This document shows, one piece after another, positions 1 through 6,274 of a DNA stretch of 6,281 bases. A program made the translations under genes and the position numbers. The notes beneath the pieces are model-generated. The model was given only the letters and a program-made list of their open reading frames with translations. It was not told the origin of the DNA and did no database searches. This stretch comes from Saprospiraceae bacterium (GTDB lineage Bacteria; Bacteroidota; Bacteroidia; Chitinophagales; Saprospiraceae): positions 1-6,281 of the forward strand of contig JALVCY010000706.1 of assembly GCA_027009605.1 (NCBI GenBank), in the 5' to 3' direction. Positions within the stretch are counted from its first letter, which is position 1, and each line of letters opens with the position of its first letter.

Positions 1-10
1 AAAAAAATAA

Positions 11-22
11 TGACAAAAGTCA
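11..22. promoter_or_regulatory. Small inverted repeat, possible activator site
   Basis: TGAC-AAAA-GTCA is a perfect 4-bp-arm inverted repeat with a 4-nt spacer. Its centre (16.5) lies about 39-41 bp upstream of the start site predicted from the -7 element, which is the position of a class II activator site of the CRP/FNR family. It sits where the -33 element is missing. The arms are short and the region is A-rich, so chance is a real alternative. The regulator is unknown. Confidence 0.3.
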
Positions 23-37
23 CCTAAAAACAAAAGT
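13..37 (+). repeat. Direct repeat of ACAAAAGT in the promoter
   Basis: ACAAAAGT occurs at 13-20 and again at 30-37, a spacing of 17 bp. Each copy is the core of an inverted repeat: TGAC-AAAA-GTCA at 11-22 and AAAAC-AAAA-GTTTT at 27-40. The second copy lies directly upstream of the -7 element. The pair could be two sites for one regulator. The second inverted repeat could instead be only A/T-rich background. Confidence 0.35.
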
Positions 38-42
38 TTTCC

Positions 43-50
43 TATCTTTG
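43..50 (+). promoter_or_regulatory. Bacteroidota-type -7 promoter element for the cox operon
   Basis: TATCTTTG matches the TAnnTTTG -7 consensus recognised by the Bacteroidota primary sigma factor. It implies a transcription start near 55-57 and a short leader of about 15 nt before the coxB ATG at 71. The usual -33 TTTG partner is missing: the expected stretch around 18-26 reads AAGTCACCT. The promoter may therefore be weak or need an activator. No upstream gene can be seen in the 70 bp, so a longer transcript reading in from the left cannot be excluded. Confidence 0.6.
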
Positions 51-70
51 CGACAAACAAATCGAACAAT

Positions 71-1525
71 ATGACTCTAGTATTGATACTTATCTTTACA
101 TTTTTGGCGATGTTGGTCTTGTTGCGAGCGTCAAAATTGATAGAATTAGCGCAAAGTTTGAAGGAGCCGCATCAGGTGAGATACCGGACGAGTCGGATTC
201 AAGGGAGCTTGTTGGTGGCGTTTATGGTGCTTTTTTTAGGTGCTGTTTTTTACTTCAATTTTCATTACCGGAATTATATGCTGGGTTTTGGGCCGCATGA
301 TGCCGCTTCAGAGCATGGCTCGGATTTGGATCGTATCCTGTGGATAACGATTTTGATAACGGGCGTTGTGTTTGTGTTGACGCATATTGCTTTGTTTTGG
401 TTTGCTTACCAATATCGAGAGCGGGAAGGTCACGAAGCGAAGTTTATTTCTCATGATAACCGGTTGGAGTTGATATGGACTATTACGCCGGCGGTGGTGA
501 TGACGCTATTGGTCTTTAGTGGTTTGGATGTGTGGAATAAGATTATGCCGGACATCAAGGACAAATCTGAATTGGTGCAGTTAGAAGTGACGGGATTTCA
601 GTTTGGGTGGATTATTCGTTATCCGGGACCGGATAAGGAGTTTGGCGCACGGAATTACCGGTTGATTTCCGGTACGAATCCTTTGGGACAGGACTGGAAA
701 GATTCCAGGAATTATGATGATTTGCATGTGGGCAAGATCGTTTTGCCGAAAGGTAAGCAAGTACGCGTGAAAATAACGGCACGAGATGTCTTACATAGTT
801 TCTTTTTGCCCCACTTTCGCGTAAAAATGGATGCCGTTCCCGGGATGCCGACTTATGCTATTTTTACCCCCAAATATACGACTGAAGAGTATCGCCAACG
901 GCTAAAAGGCGTGCCGGAGTATATGGTGCCTGCTGATCCGGAAAATCCGGACGGGCCTAAGAAATGGGAAACCTTTAACTATGAATTGGCGTGTGCGGAG
1001 CTTTGTGGCGTGGGACATTTTAGTATGCGCCGGGAGGTGGTCGTTGTGGAGCCGGATGAGTATGAAGCTTGGCTCAAAAAACAAAAATCTTACTACCTGA
1101 CCAATATCAAAAAGGAGAAAGCAGTACCCCAACCGGTGGATGATTTTTCTGCAAAGATGGACAAAATGCTATCGGAAGGCAAGGGAGCCATCAAATTGGA
1201 GCATGTCCACTTCAAGACGGGATCTGCTGAATTGACCCATGAGTCTTGGAAAGAACTAAATACGCTAGCGCATACGCTGAAAGCCCATCCGGGATTGAAG
1301 CTGGAAGTAAGCGGGCACACCGATGCGCAGGGTAATGATGCGGCTAATTTATCGCTTTCGCAAAAAAGAGCGGATGCGGTAGTCATCTACCTTAAAAAAT
1401 CAGGCATCGGACAGACTATCTTGGTAGCCAAAGGCTACGGAGAAACCCAACCCATTGCCCCCAATGACACGCCGGAAGGTCGTGCCATGAATCGTCGAAC
1501 GGAAGTGAAAATTATTGGGGAATAA
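71..1525 (+). CDS. coxB: Cytochrome c oxidase subunit II with fused C-terminal OmpA domain
   Basis: This is the CuA subunit, which accepts electrons from cytochrome c in the periplasm and passes them to subunit I. The 484-residue protein has four predicted membrane helices (about 2-18, 46-64, 89-112, 133-153). The last two are the standard COX2 hairpin, and E133 in ELIWT matches the glutamate at the K-channel entrance. The CuA ligands are complete: H242, C308, E310, C312, H316 and M319 (Cx3Cx3Hx2M). The aromatic patch reads GFQFGW (175-180), so Phe178 stands where mitochondrial COX2 has its electron-entry Trp. After the COX2 end (about 340) and a Lys/Pro-containing linker comes an OmpA-like domain (about 374-483) with GHTD (415-418), LSxxRA (429-434) and NRR (474-476). 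D418 and R433 fit the diaminopimelate-binding pair. COX2 proteins normally end near the linker, so about 140 residues are extra. ATG 71 is the first in-frame start after a stop at 11-13. There is no Shine-Dalgarno sequence. Confidence 0.96.
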   Translation: MTLVLILIFTFLAMLVLLRASKLIELAQSLKEPHQVRYRTSRIQGSLLVAFMVLFLGAVFYFNFHYRNYMLGFGPHDAASEHGSDLDRILWITILITGVVFVLTHIALFWFAYQYREREGHEAKFISHDNRLELIWTITPAVVMTLLVFSGLDVWNKIMPDIKDKSELVQLEVTGFQFGWIIRYPGPDKEFGARNYRLISGTNPLGQDWKDSRNYDDLHVGKIVLPKGKQVRVKITARDVLHSFFLPHFRVKMDAVPGMPTYAIFTPKYTTEEYRQRLKGVPEYMVPADPENPDGPKKWETFNYELACAELCGVGHFSMRREVVVVEPDEYEAWLKKQKSYYLTNIKKEKAVPQPVDDFSAKMDKMLSEGKGAIKLEHVHFKTGSAELTHESWKELNTLAHTLKAHPGLKLEVSGHTDAQGNDAANLSLSQKRADAVVIYLKKSGIGQTILVAKGYGETQPIAPNDTPEGRAMNRRTEVKIIGE

Positions 1526-1591
1526 GCCTTTGTGACTCCCCTTTAATTTTTGCGCAAGCCAACACTATTTTTAATACCAACTAACAGATAA

Positions 1592-3436
1592 ATGGAAAAG
1601 AATTCTTTACTAATTGACGACGAAAAGTTGCTGAAAGAAGTCGGAGTAGATGACCATTTTCATGACCATCATGAAGGAGACCCTTACCAATCCAACTTTT
1701 TCTCAAAGTACGTTTTTTCGATGGATCATAAGATGATTGCCAAGCAGTTTCTGATTACCGGAATGTTTTGGGCAGTGATTGGTGCAGCGATGTCCGTTAT
1801 TTTTAGAATGCAGCTCGGCTTTCCGGAAGAGAGTATGACTTGGATCAAGCCTTTGTTGGGCAAGTGGATAGTCGTGGATAGTGCGGGAGTGGGGCATCTG
1901 GCGACGGAGTTTTACTATGCCTTGGTGACGATGCACGGGACGATTATTGTCTTTTTTGTGTTGACGGCCGGACTGAGTGGAACGTTCTCTAACTTGTTGA
2001 TACCGTTGCAGATAGGAGCTAGAGACATGGCATCGCCCTTGTTGAATATGCTGTCATATTGGTTTTTCTTTTTGGCCGGTGTGGTTATGTTCTTGTCTTT
2101 GTTTGTGAGTACGGGGCCGTTTTCCGGTGGCTGGGTGGCCTATCCGCCATTGAGTGCGCTGCCGCAGGCATCGTCGGGTTCCGGTATGGGAATGACGTTG
2201 TGGTTGGTTAGTTTGGTGTTTTTTGTGGTGTCGGTTTTGTTGGGAGGTATCAACTACATCACTACGGTATTGAACTTGCGAACTAAAGGGATGAGTATGT
2301 GGCGTTTGCCCTTGACGGTGTGGTCGTTTTTTATTACGGCTATTATCGGTTTGTTGTCCTTTCCGGTGTTGGTATCCGGATTTTTATTGTTGATGGCAGA
2401 CAGGAGCTTGGGGACGAGTTTTTATTTGAGTGAAATATTTATCAATGGACAGGCCTTAGATAATGTAGGCGGTAGTCCGATTTTATATCAGCATTTGTTT
2501 TGGTTTCTGGGTCATCCGGAAGTCTATATCATCATTTTGCCGGCGATGGGTATTGCATCAGAAGTCTTATCCACGCATTCGCGCAAGCCTATCTTTGGAT
2601 ACAAGGCGATGGTGATTTCGATAGCTTCGATAGCTTTCTTGTCCTTTTTGGTCTGGGCGCATCACATGTTTATGTCGGGGATGAATCCCTTTATAGCTAA
2701 TTTCTTTGTGATTTTTACCTTGATAATTGCGGTGCCTTCTGCGGTAAAAGTATTTAACTGGATATCGACCTTGTACGGGGGGAGTATTCGTTTGAATTCG
2801 GCGATGTTGTTTGCGATAGGCTTTGTGTCTATGTTTATATCCGGTGGATTGACCGGGATTTACTTGGGTAATTCAGCGATTGACATCCAAATGCACGATA
2901 CTTATTTTGTGGTCGCTCACTTTCATATTGTGATGGGTGTAGCGGCGTTTTTGGGGATGTTTGCGGGTATTTATCACTGGTTTCCGAAGATGTACGGTCG
3001 TTTTTTGAATGAGACCTTGGGTAAGTTGCACTTTTGGGGTACGATGATAGGGGCCTATCTTATCTTTTGGCCGATGCACTATATTGGTTTGGCCGGTGTG
3101 CCTAGGAGATACTATAAGTTTGATGTATTTGATACGTTTTCCCAATTTGCGGAATTGAATCAATTCATTACGATTGTGGCGGTCTGTACTTTCTTTTTGC
3201 AGTTGATATTTATTGCGAATTTCTTCCATAGTATGTTTTTTGGAAAGAAAGTGACGACCAAGAATCCATGGAAATCCAATACGCTGGAGTGGACAACCCC
3301 TATCACACCGGGTCACGGCAATTGGCCGGGGAATATCCCGACGGTACACCGTTGGCCGTATGATTATTCAAAGGATGGGTTTGATTTTATCCCACAGATT
3401 CAGCCGCCGCTAGCCGGTGAAAGTGAAAATCACTAG
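1592..3436 (+). CDS. coxA: Cytochrome c oxidase subunit I, A1 type
   Basis: This is the catalytic subunit that reduces O2 to water at heme a3-CuB and pumps protons across the inner membrane. Heme a ligands are H115 (MHGT) and H445; the heme a3 ligand is H443 (AHFHIVMG). CuB is bound by H308, H357 and H358, with Y312 of GHPEVY as the cross-linked tyrosine. E310 in that motif places it in the A1 family. D145 and N152 mark the D channel, S383 and K386 (PSAVKVF) the K channel, H434-D435 the Mg site, and R505-R506 the heme propionate arginines. The length, 614 residues, is normal for a 12-helix enzyme with a hydrophilic tail (about 550-614). The N-terminus before helix I holds a His cluster (22-27, HFHDHH). 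The gene follows coxB by 66 bp in which I see no convincing promoter or terminator; a near-match TAATTTTTG (1544-1552) lacks a -33 partner. The ATG is preceded by ACAGATAA and no Shine-Dalgarno sequence. Confidence 0.98.
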   Translation: MEKNSLLIDDEKLLKEVGVDDHFHDHHEGDPYQSNFFSKYVFSMDHKMIAKQFLITGMFWAVIGAAMSVIFRMQLGFPEESMTWIKPLLGKWIVVDSAGVGHLATEFYYALVTMHGTIIVFFVLTAGLSGTFSNLLIPLQIGARDMASPLLNMLSYWFFFLAGVVMFLSLFVSTGPFSGGWVAYPPLSALPQASSGSGMGMTLWLVSLVFFVVSVLLGGINYITTVLNLRTKGMSMWRLPLTVWSFFITAIIGLLSFPVLVSGFLLLMADRSLGTSFYLSEIFINGQALDNVGGSPILYQHLFWFLGHPEVYIIILPAMGIASEVLSTHSRKPIFGYKAMVISIASIAFLSFLVWAHHMFMSGMNPFIANFFVIFTLIIAVPSAVKVFNWISTLYGGSIRLNSAMLFAIGFVSMFISGGLTGIYLGNSAIDIQMHDTYFVVAHFHIVMGVAAFLGMFAGIYHWFPKMYGRFLNETLGKLHFWGTMIGAYLIFWPMHYIGLAGVPRRYYKFDVFDTFSQFAELNQFITIVAVCTFFLQLIFIANFFHSMFFGKKVTTKNPWKSNTLEWTTPITPGHGNWPGNIPTVHRWPYDYSKDGFDFIPQIQPPLAGESENH

Positions 3437-3439
3437 TCT

Positions 3440-4324
3440 ATGAGTCAAGTAAAAACGAGCACTTTTACCGTAGCCAAGGTCTATATCAAGGACTTTGTGG
3501 AGCTGACCAAGTTTCGCTTGGGGGCATTGGTGATATTTTCATCATTGGTTTCCCTGTATGTTGTTTCAGGTGGTCAGGCCATGATTACTACGTATTTTTT
3601 GTTAGGTCTTGGGGGCTTTTTGGTTTCCGGAGCGGCGAGTGCGTTGAATGAAGTCTTTGAGAAGGACTATGATGCTCTGATGGAGCGCACCAAAGATCGA
3701 CCTATTCCGGCCGGCCGGATGAGTTCTGCGGAAGGTGTTTTTTATGCCGGCTTGATGGCTTTAGGCGGGATAAGTCTGTTGGCGATGATCAATCCGTTGA
3801 CGGCATTTTTATCTACGTTGTCCTTGATTTTGTACGCCTTTGTCTATACGCCGTATAAGCGTTTTTCCAATATAGCGGTCTTGATAGGGGCGGTGCCCGG
3901 GGCTTTTCCTTTGTTGATAGGCGGGGTTGCTTTTCATGGGTTTATATCCTTGGATGCGATTTTTTTATTTGGGATGCAATTTTTCTGGCAATTTGGTCAT
4001 TTTTGGGCGATTGCTTGGGTCGGGGACAAGGATTACAAAAAGGCAGGCTTTCAATTATTGCCTTTTGACGGAAGGAAAACGGAAAAAGTAGGCCTGATAA
4101 GTATGTGGAGTTGTTTGCCTTTAATCTTGTGCTCAATGATGGTTTTTAGAAATGGAGTGAATAGTTACTTGGCGCTGGGAGTGGTTTTTATTTTAGGACT
4201 TTTCTTCTTGTATAGAAGTTATGAATTGTACCGGGATTGCACGGATAAGGCGGCCAAGCGGCTGATGTTTGCGTCATTTATTTATTTGCCGGCGGTATTG
4301 CTGGCTTACTCCTTAAATGTGTGA
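3440..4324 (+). CDS. ctaB: Protoheme IX farnesyltransferase (heme O synthase)
   Basis: This UbiA-superfamily membrane enzyme attaches a farnesyl group to the 2-vinyl of protoheme IX to make heme O, the precursor of heme A for CoxA. At 294 residues with about nine hydrophobic segments it has the usual family size. The first prenyl-diphosphate/Mg motif lies at 70-88 (N70, E74, D78, M81, R83, T84, R87, P88); the first acidic position is Glu rather than the more common Asp. Other family marks are YTPYKR (136-141), WQFGHFWA with H187 (183-190; the usual Pro before His is Gly) and the second acidic motif GDKDYKKAGF (195-204). It starts 3 nt after the coxA stop with no Shine-Dalgarno sequence, and its TGA overlaps the ATG of the next gene by one base, so translation is probably coupled. 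The window holds no ctaA, so heme A synthase must be encoded elsewhere. The synonym is cyoE. Confidence 0.95.
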   Translation: MSQVKTSTFTVAKVYIKDFVELTKFRLGALVIFSSLVSLYVVSGGQAMITTYFLLGLGGFLVSGAASALNEVFEKDYDALMERTKDRPIPAGRMSSAEGVFYAGLMALGGISLLAMINPLTAFLSTLSLILYAFVYTPYKRFSNIAVLIGAVPGAFPLLIGGVAFHGFISLDAIFLFGMQFFWQFGHFWAIAWVGDKDYKKAGFQLLPFDGRKTEKVGLISMWSCLPLILCSMMVFRNGVNSYLALGVVFILGLFFLYRSYELYRDCTDKAAKRLMFASFIYLPAVLLAYSLNV

Positions 4325-4905
4325 TGATGGAAAGTGTGCATAAAGATAGAATCGATTACCGGAATAAAATCCATCCGCATAAATTTGCTTTGTGGATATC
4401 GTTGGGCTCGATTCTGATGATGTTTGTGGCTTTGACGAGTGCTTATGTGGTGAAACGGGCGGCGGGGAATTGGTTGGATTTTGAGCTTCCGCAAATATTT
4501 TACTACAATACCTTTGTCATATTATTGAGCAGTGTCTTTTTGCAGATGTCCTACAAGGGGTTTCTGAAAGGAAAAGAATACGTGTATAAGTATATGTTGG
4601 TAGCGGCCTTTATAGCGGGATTGGCCTTTGTGGTCATGCAATACAAGGGATGGCAGGCCTTGCATCAGATAGGCATAGATTTGTCCGGCAATCCGTCGGG
4701 GTCATTTATCTATGTGATATCGGGCTTTCATGCCTTGCATGTGTTGGGCGGGATAGTGGCTTTGATTATGGCCTTGGTATATGCCTTTAAGCTGCCTTAC
4801 CGTCCGACTTATAAGCGCAAGAATAGATTTGAGCTGGTATTACATTACTGGCATTTTATAGGTTTTCTGTGGGTTTACCTATTGCTTTTTTTGTTTACAC
4901 AATAA
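4324..4905 (+). CDS. coxC: Cytochrome c oxidase subunit III, short divergent copy
   Basis: This 193-residue membrane protein has five predicted helices (about 20-43, 60-77, 89-105, 128-156, 173-191) and matches the COX3 core (bovine helices III-VII). Family marks are GFHALHVLGG (134-143) and YWHFIGFLWVY (175-185). Positively charged loops (78-89, 156-169) fit a cytoplasmic N-terminus. It differs from a standard COX3: the acidic residue of helix III is absent (ISLGSIL at 25-31), the QAxEY position reads MQYKGW (105-110), and HFVD has become HFIG (177-180). A structural rather than lipid- or proton-related role is a reasonable inference. The start is taken as the ATG at 4324, in a TGATG overlap with ctaB. 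GTG at 4321 and ATG at 4327 are in frame and possible, changing the product by one residue. Tandem stops TAATAA end the gene at 4903-4908. Confidence 0.9.
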   Translation: MMESVHKDRIDYRNKIHPHKFALWISLGSILMMFVALTSAYVVKRAAGNWLDFELPQIFYYNTFVILLSSVFLQMSYKGFLKGKEYVYKYMLVAAFIAGLAFVVMQYKGWQALHQIGIDLSGNPSGSFIYVISGFHALHVLGGIVALIMALVYAFKLPYRPTYKRKNRFELVLHYWHFIGFLWVYLLLFLFTQ

Positions 4906-4920
4906 TAAAAAACAATCAGT

Positions 4921-5763
4921 ATGTCTAACCATACAACAGTTGAGCATCACGAAGTGGACTATGGCCAAGCTTGGCAGGGGGGCGACAAGCCTTTGAAGGC
5001 GGGCTATGGAAAGTTGATGATGTGGTATTTTTTGCTATCGGATGCGTTTACGTTTTCCGGATTTTTGATTGCGTATGCGGCGCTTCGATTTAGTTCGGCG
5101 ACTTGGCCTGAAGCGGATTTTGTTTTTTCCACTTTTCCGGGGGGCTTTGAGCATAAGCCGTTGATTTTTGTGACGTTGATGACTTTTGTCTTGATTTTGA
5201 GTTCGGTCACGATGGTGAGAGCGGTGCAAGAAGGGAAGCGAGAAAACCAAAAAGGCGTGGTGCTATGGATGGGATTGACCATCTTGGGTGGATTGACCTT
5301 CTTAGGTTGTCAGGCTTGGGAGTGGACGAATTTGATAAAGAATGAAGGCACTACTATTTATACAAATCCTTTCGGAAAATACGACACGGACGGGGTTTAT
5401 ATCAATGCCGATGGCACGGAAGGCGAAAGTTTTAAAGCAGGCTCGGGCTATTTGGTACATAGGCATCATGGAGAATGGGCACCCAAAAAATATAAAGTGA
5501 CTTCCGGGCCGGAAGCCGGTACGATTAAATCTCAGGTCTTTGGGCCGCGGGAATTTGGGGCTTTATTTTTCATTATTACGGGATTTCATGGATTCCACGT
5601 TTTTTCCGGAGTTCTGTTTTTGTTGATTATCATGCTGAATGTCATCAGCGGTATCTACAAAAAACGAAAAAACGGCTACGAAATGGTCGAAAAAATAGGC
5701 TTATACTGGCACTTTGTGGATTTGGTATGGGTATTTGTATTCCTTGTTTTTTATCTCCTTTAA
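4921..5763 (+). CDS. coxC: Cytochrome c oxidase subunit III, long copy with periplasmic insertion
   Basis: This 280-residue second COX3 protein stabilises the catalytic core. It has five predicted helices (about 33-57, 80-100, 113-136, 210-240, 260-279). It keeps the marks the preceding copy lacks: an acidic residue in the first helix (LLSDAFTFSGF, D41, aligned with bovine E90), QAWEW (131-135) with E134, GFHGFHVFSG (221-230) and YWHFVDLVW (262-270). Between the third and fourth helices there are about 75 residues where bovine COX3 has about 17, so residues 140-209 carry an insertion of roughly 60. It is hydrophilic, rich in Gly, Lys and Thr, and includes HRHH (180-183). The positive-inside rule (KR-rich loops at 100-112 and 245-257) puts the insertion in the periplasm. 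The gene starts 15 nt after the short copy, behind an A-rich leader (TAAAAAACAATCAGT). Confidence 0.94.
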   Translation: MSNHTTVEHHEVDYGQAWQGGDKPLKAGYGKLMMWYFLLSDAFTFSGFLIAYAALRFSSATWPEADFVFSTFPGGFEHKPLIFVTLMTFVLILSSVTMVRAVQEGKRENQKGVVLWMGLTILGGLTFLGCQAWEWTNLIKNEGTTIYTNPFGKYDTDGVYINADGTEGESFKAGSGYLVHRHHGEWAPKKYKVTSGPEAGTIKSQVFGPREFGALFFIITGFHGFHVFSGVLFLLIIMLNVISGIYKKRKNGYEMVEKIGLYWHFVDLVWVFVFLVFYLL

Positions 5764-5775
5764 AAAGAATTACTG

Positions 5776-6159
5776 ATGGCACATTTGACTTATGAAGAAT
5801 CGAAAAAAGTAGTGGTGAAGGGACTCATCTTCTTGGGGATTATCACCATTTTGGAAGTGAGTATAGCCTTATTGGCGAAAGGCCATATCATCGAAGGTTT
5901 TCATCTGAACAGGACTTTCTATTCTATCTTGATGGCTGTATTTAGCTTGATTAAAGCGCTTTATATCTTGGGCGAATTTATGCACTTGAAGTATGAATCT
6001 AAAGCCTTGCGAGTGGGTTTGACCATTCCTTTTATCCTAATTGTTTGGGGAGCTATAGCCTTTATGCATGATGGGCGCAGTTTTGAACAACGCAGAGAGA
6101 GAACAGTTGATCAGCACTTCCCCGAAAAACCGCCTGTGGAATTGAAGGTCAAGGGTTAA
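5776..6159 (+). CDS. coxD: Cytochrome c oxidase subunit IV family protein
   Basis: This is a 127-residue protein of the prokaryotic COX4 family (COX4_pro type), a small accessory membrane subunit that helps assemble or stabilise the oxidase. It has three predicted helices (about 12-33, 46-69, 78-97). The family signature is SLIKALYILGEFMHLKYES (57-75): a lysine inside the second helix followed by FMHLKYE. A hydrophilic tail (98-127) with clustered charges (RSFEQRRER) follows the last helix. It is the last gene of the operon, 12 nt after coxC-2, with an A-rich leader (AAAAGAA) and no Shine-Dalgarno sequence. The family assignment is good; the symbol follows operon convention and other names (ctaF, caaD) are used for the same family. 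No clear terminator follows. Confidence 0.88.
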   Translation: MAHLTYEESKKVVVKGLIFLGIITILEVSIALLAKGHIIEGFHLNRTFYSILMAVFSLIKALYILGEFMHLKYESKALRVGLTIPFILIVWGAIAFMHDGRSFEQRRERTVDQHFPEKPPVELKVKG

Positions 6160-6161
6160 GG

Positions 6162-6180
6162 GTCGGCATCCCCAAGATGG
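6162..6180. repeat. Degenerate small hairpin after coxD
   Basis: CATC (6167-6170) pairs with GATG (6176-6179) around a CCCAA loop. The flanks (GGTCGG on the left, GTAAAA on the right) do not extend the stem. It could be the worn remnant of a longer inverted repeat or chance. It has no T-run, so it is a poor candidate for an intrinsic terminator. Confidence 0.2.
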
Positions 6181-6182
6181 TA

Positions 6183-6237
6183 AAACCACGAACGCCACAA
6201 GTTTTTAAACCACGAAAAACACGAAAAGCACGAAAAA
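6183..6237. repeat. CACGAA-type tandem repeat
   Basis: Three 9-bp units run head to tail: CACGAAAAA (6211-6219), CACGAAAAG (6220-6228) and CACGAAAAA (6229-6237). The lead-in AAACCACGAA occurs twice, at 6183-6192 and 6207-6216, 24 bp apart. I recall similar CACGAA-rich intergenic repeats from other environmental genomes, but this is memory and not a search. No open reading frame of note crosses it. Its function is unknown. Confidence 0.7.
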
Positions 6238-6251
6238 ATTTGAACGCCGTA

Positions 6252-6274
6252 GGGGCTAACCTTGTGTTCGCCCT
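6252..6274. repeat. GTAGGGGC-type intergenic hairpin
   Basis: GGGCTAAC (6253-6260) pairs with GTTCGCCC (6266-6273) around a CTTGT loop, with a single T-C mismatch in eight pairs. G6252 and T6274 could add a wobble pair. The preceding GCCGTAGGGGC resembles an interspersed hairpin family (GTAGGGGCGAAC...GTTCGCCC) that I remember from several bacterial phyla; the mismatch would be a decayed position. No T-run follows, so it is not a typical terminator, although it could protect the 3' end of the operon mRNA. Confidence 0.6.

Noticed and set aside
992..1027. Possible c-type heme motif in CoxB (two Cys followed by His)
   Set aside because: The spacing is Cx3Cx3Hx2M, the CuA site, not CxxCH. No CxxCH occurs in the protein, so there is no fused cytochrome c domain.
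1093..1386. Open frame of 97 codons on the minus strand opposite the OmpA domain
   Set aside because: The plus-strand frame carries intact OmpA motifs. The antisense product is unrecognisable and has no promoter or leader.
1544..1552. TAATTTTTG in the coxB-coxA gap as a second promoter
   Set aside because: It is one base too long for TAnnTTTG and TTTG at 1529-1532 is too close to serve as the -33 box. The gap also lacks a terminator, so co-transcription is simpler.
2590..2597. A second TATCTTTG, identical to the promoter element, inside coxA
   Set aside because: It encodes the conserved PIFGY stretch, has no -33 TTTG at the right distance and no gene start follows nearby.
2617..2634. Perfect tandem TTCGATAGC in coxA
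   Set aside because: It encodes SIASIA in a helix whose length equals that in other CoxA proteins, so it is not an expansion.
2873..3349. Open frame of 158 codons on the minus strand
   Set aside because: It lies wholly inside coxA, opposite its conserved heme-ligand region, and its translation is basic with no recognisable domain. It is a shadow of the coxA codons.
3707..3718. CCGGCCGGCCGG palindrome in ctaB as a site or structure
   Set aside because: It encodes the common PAGR motif of the family with GC-ending codons and needs no other explanation.
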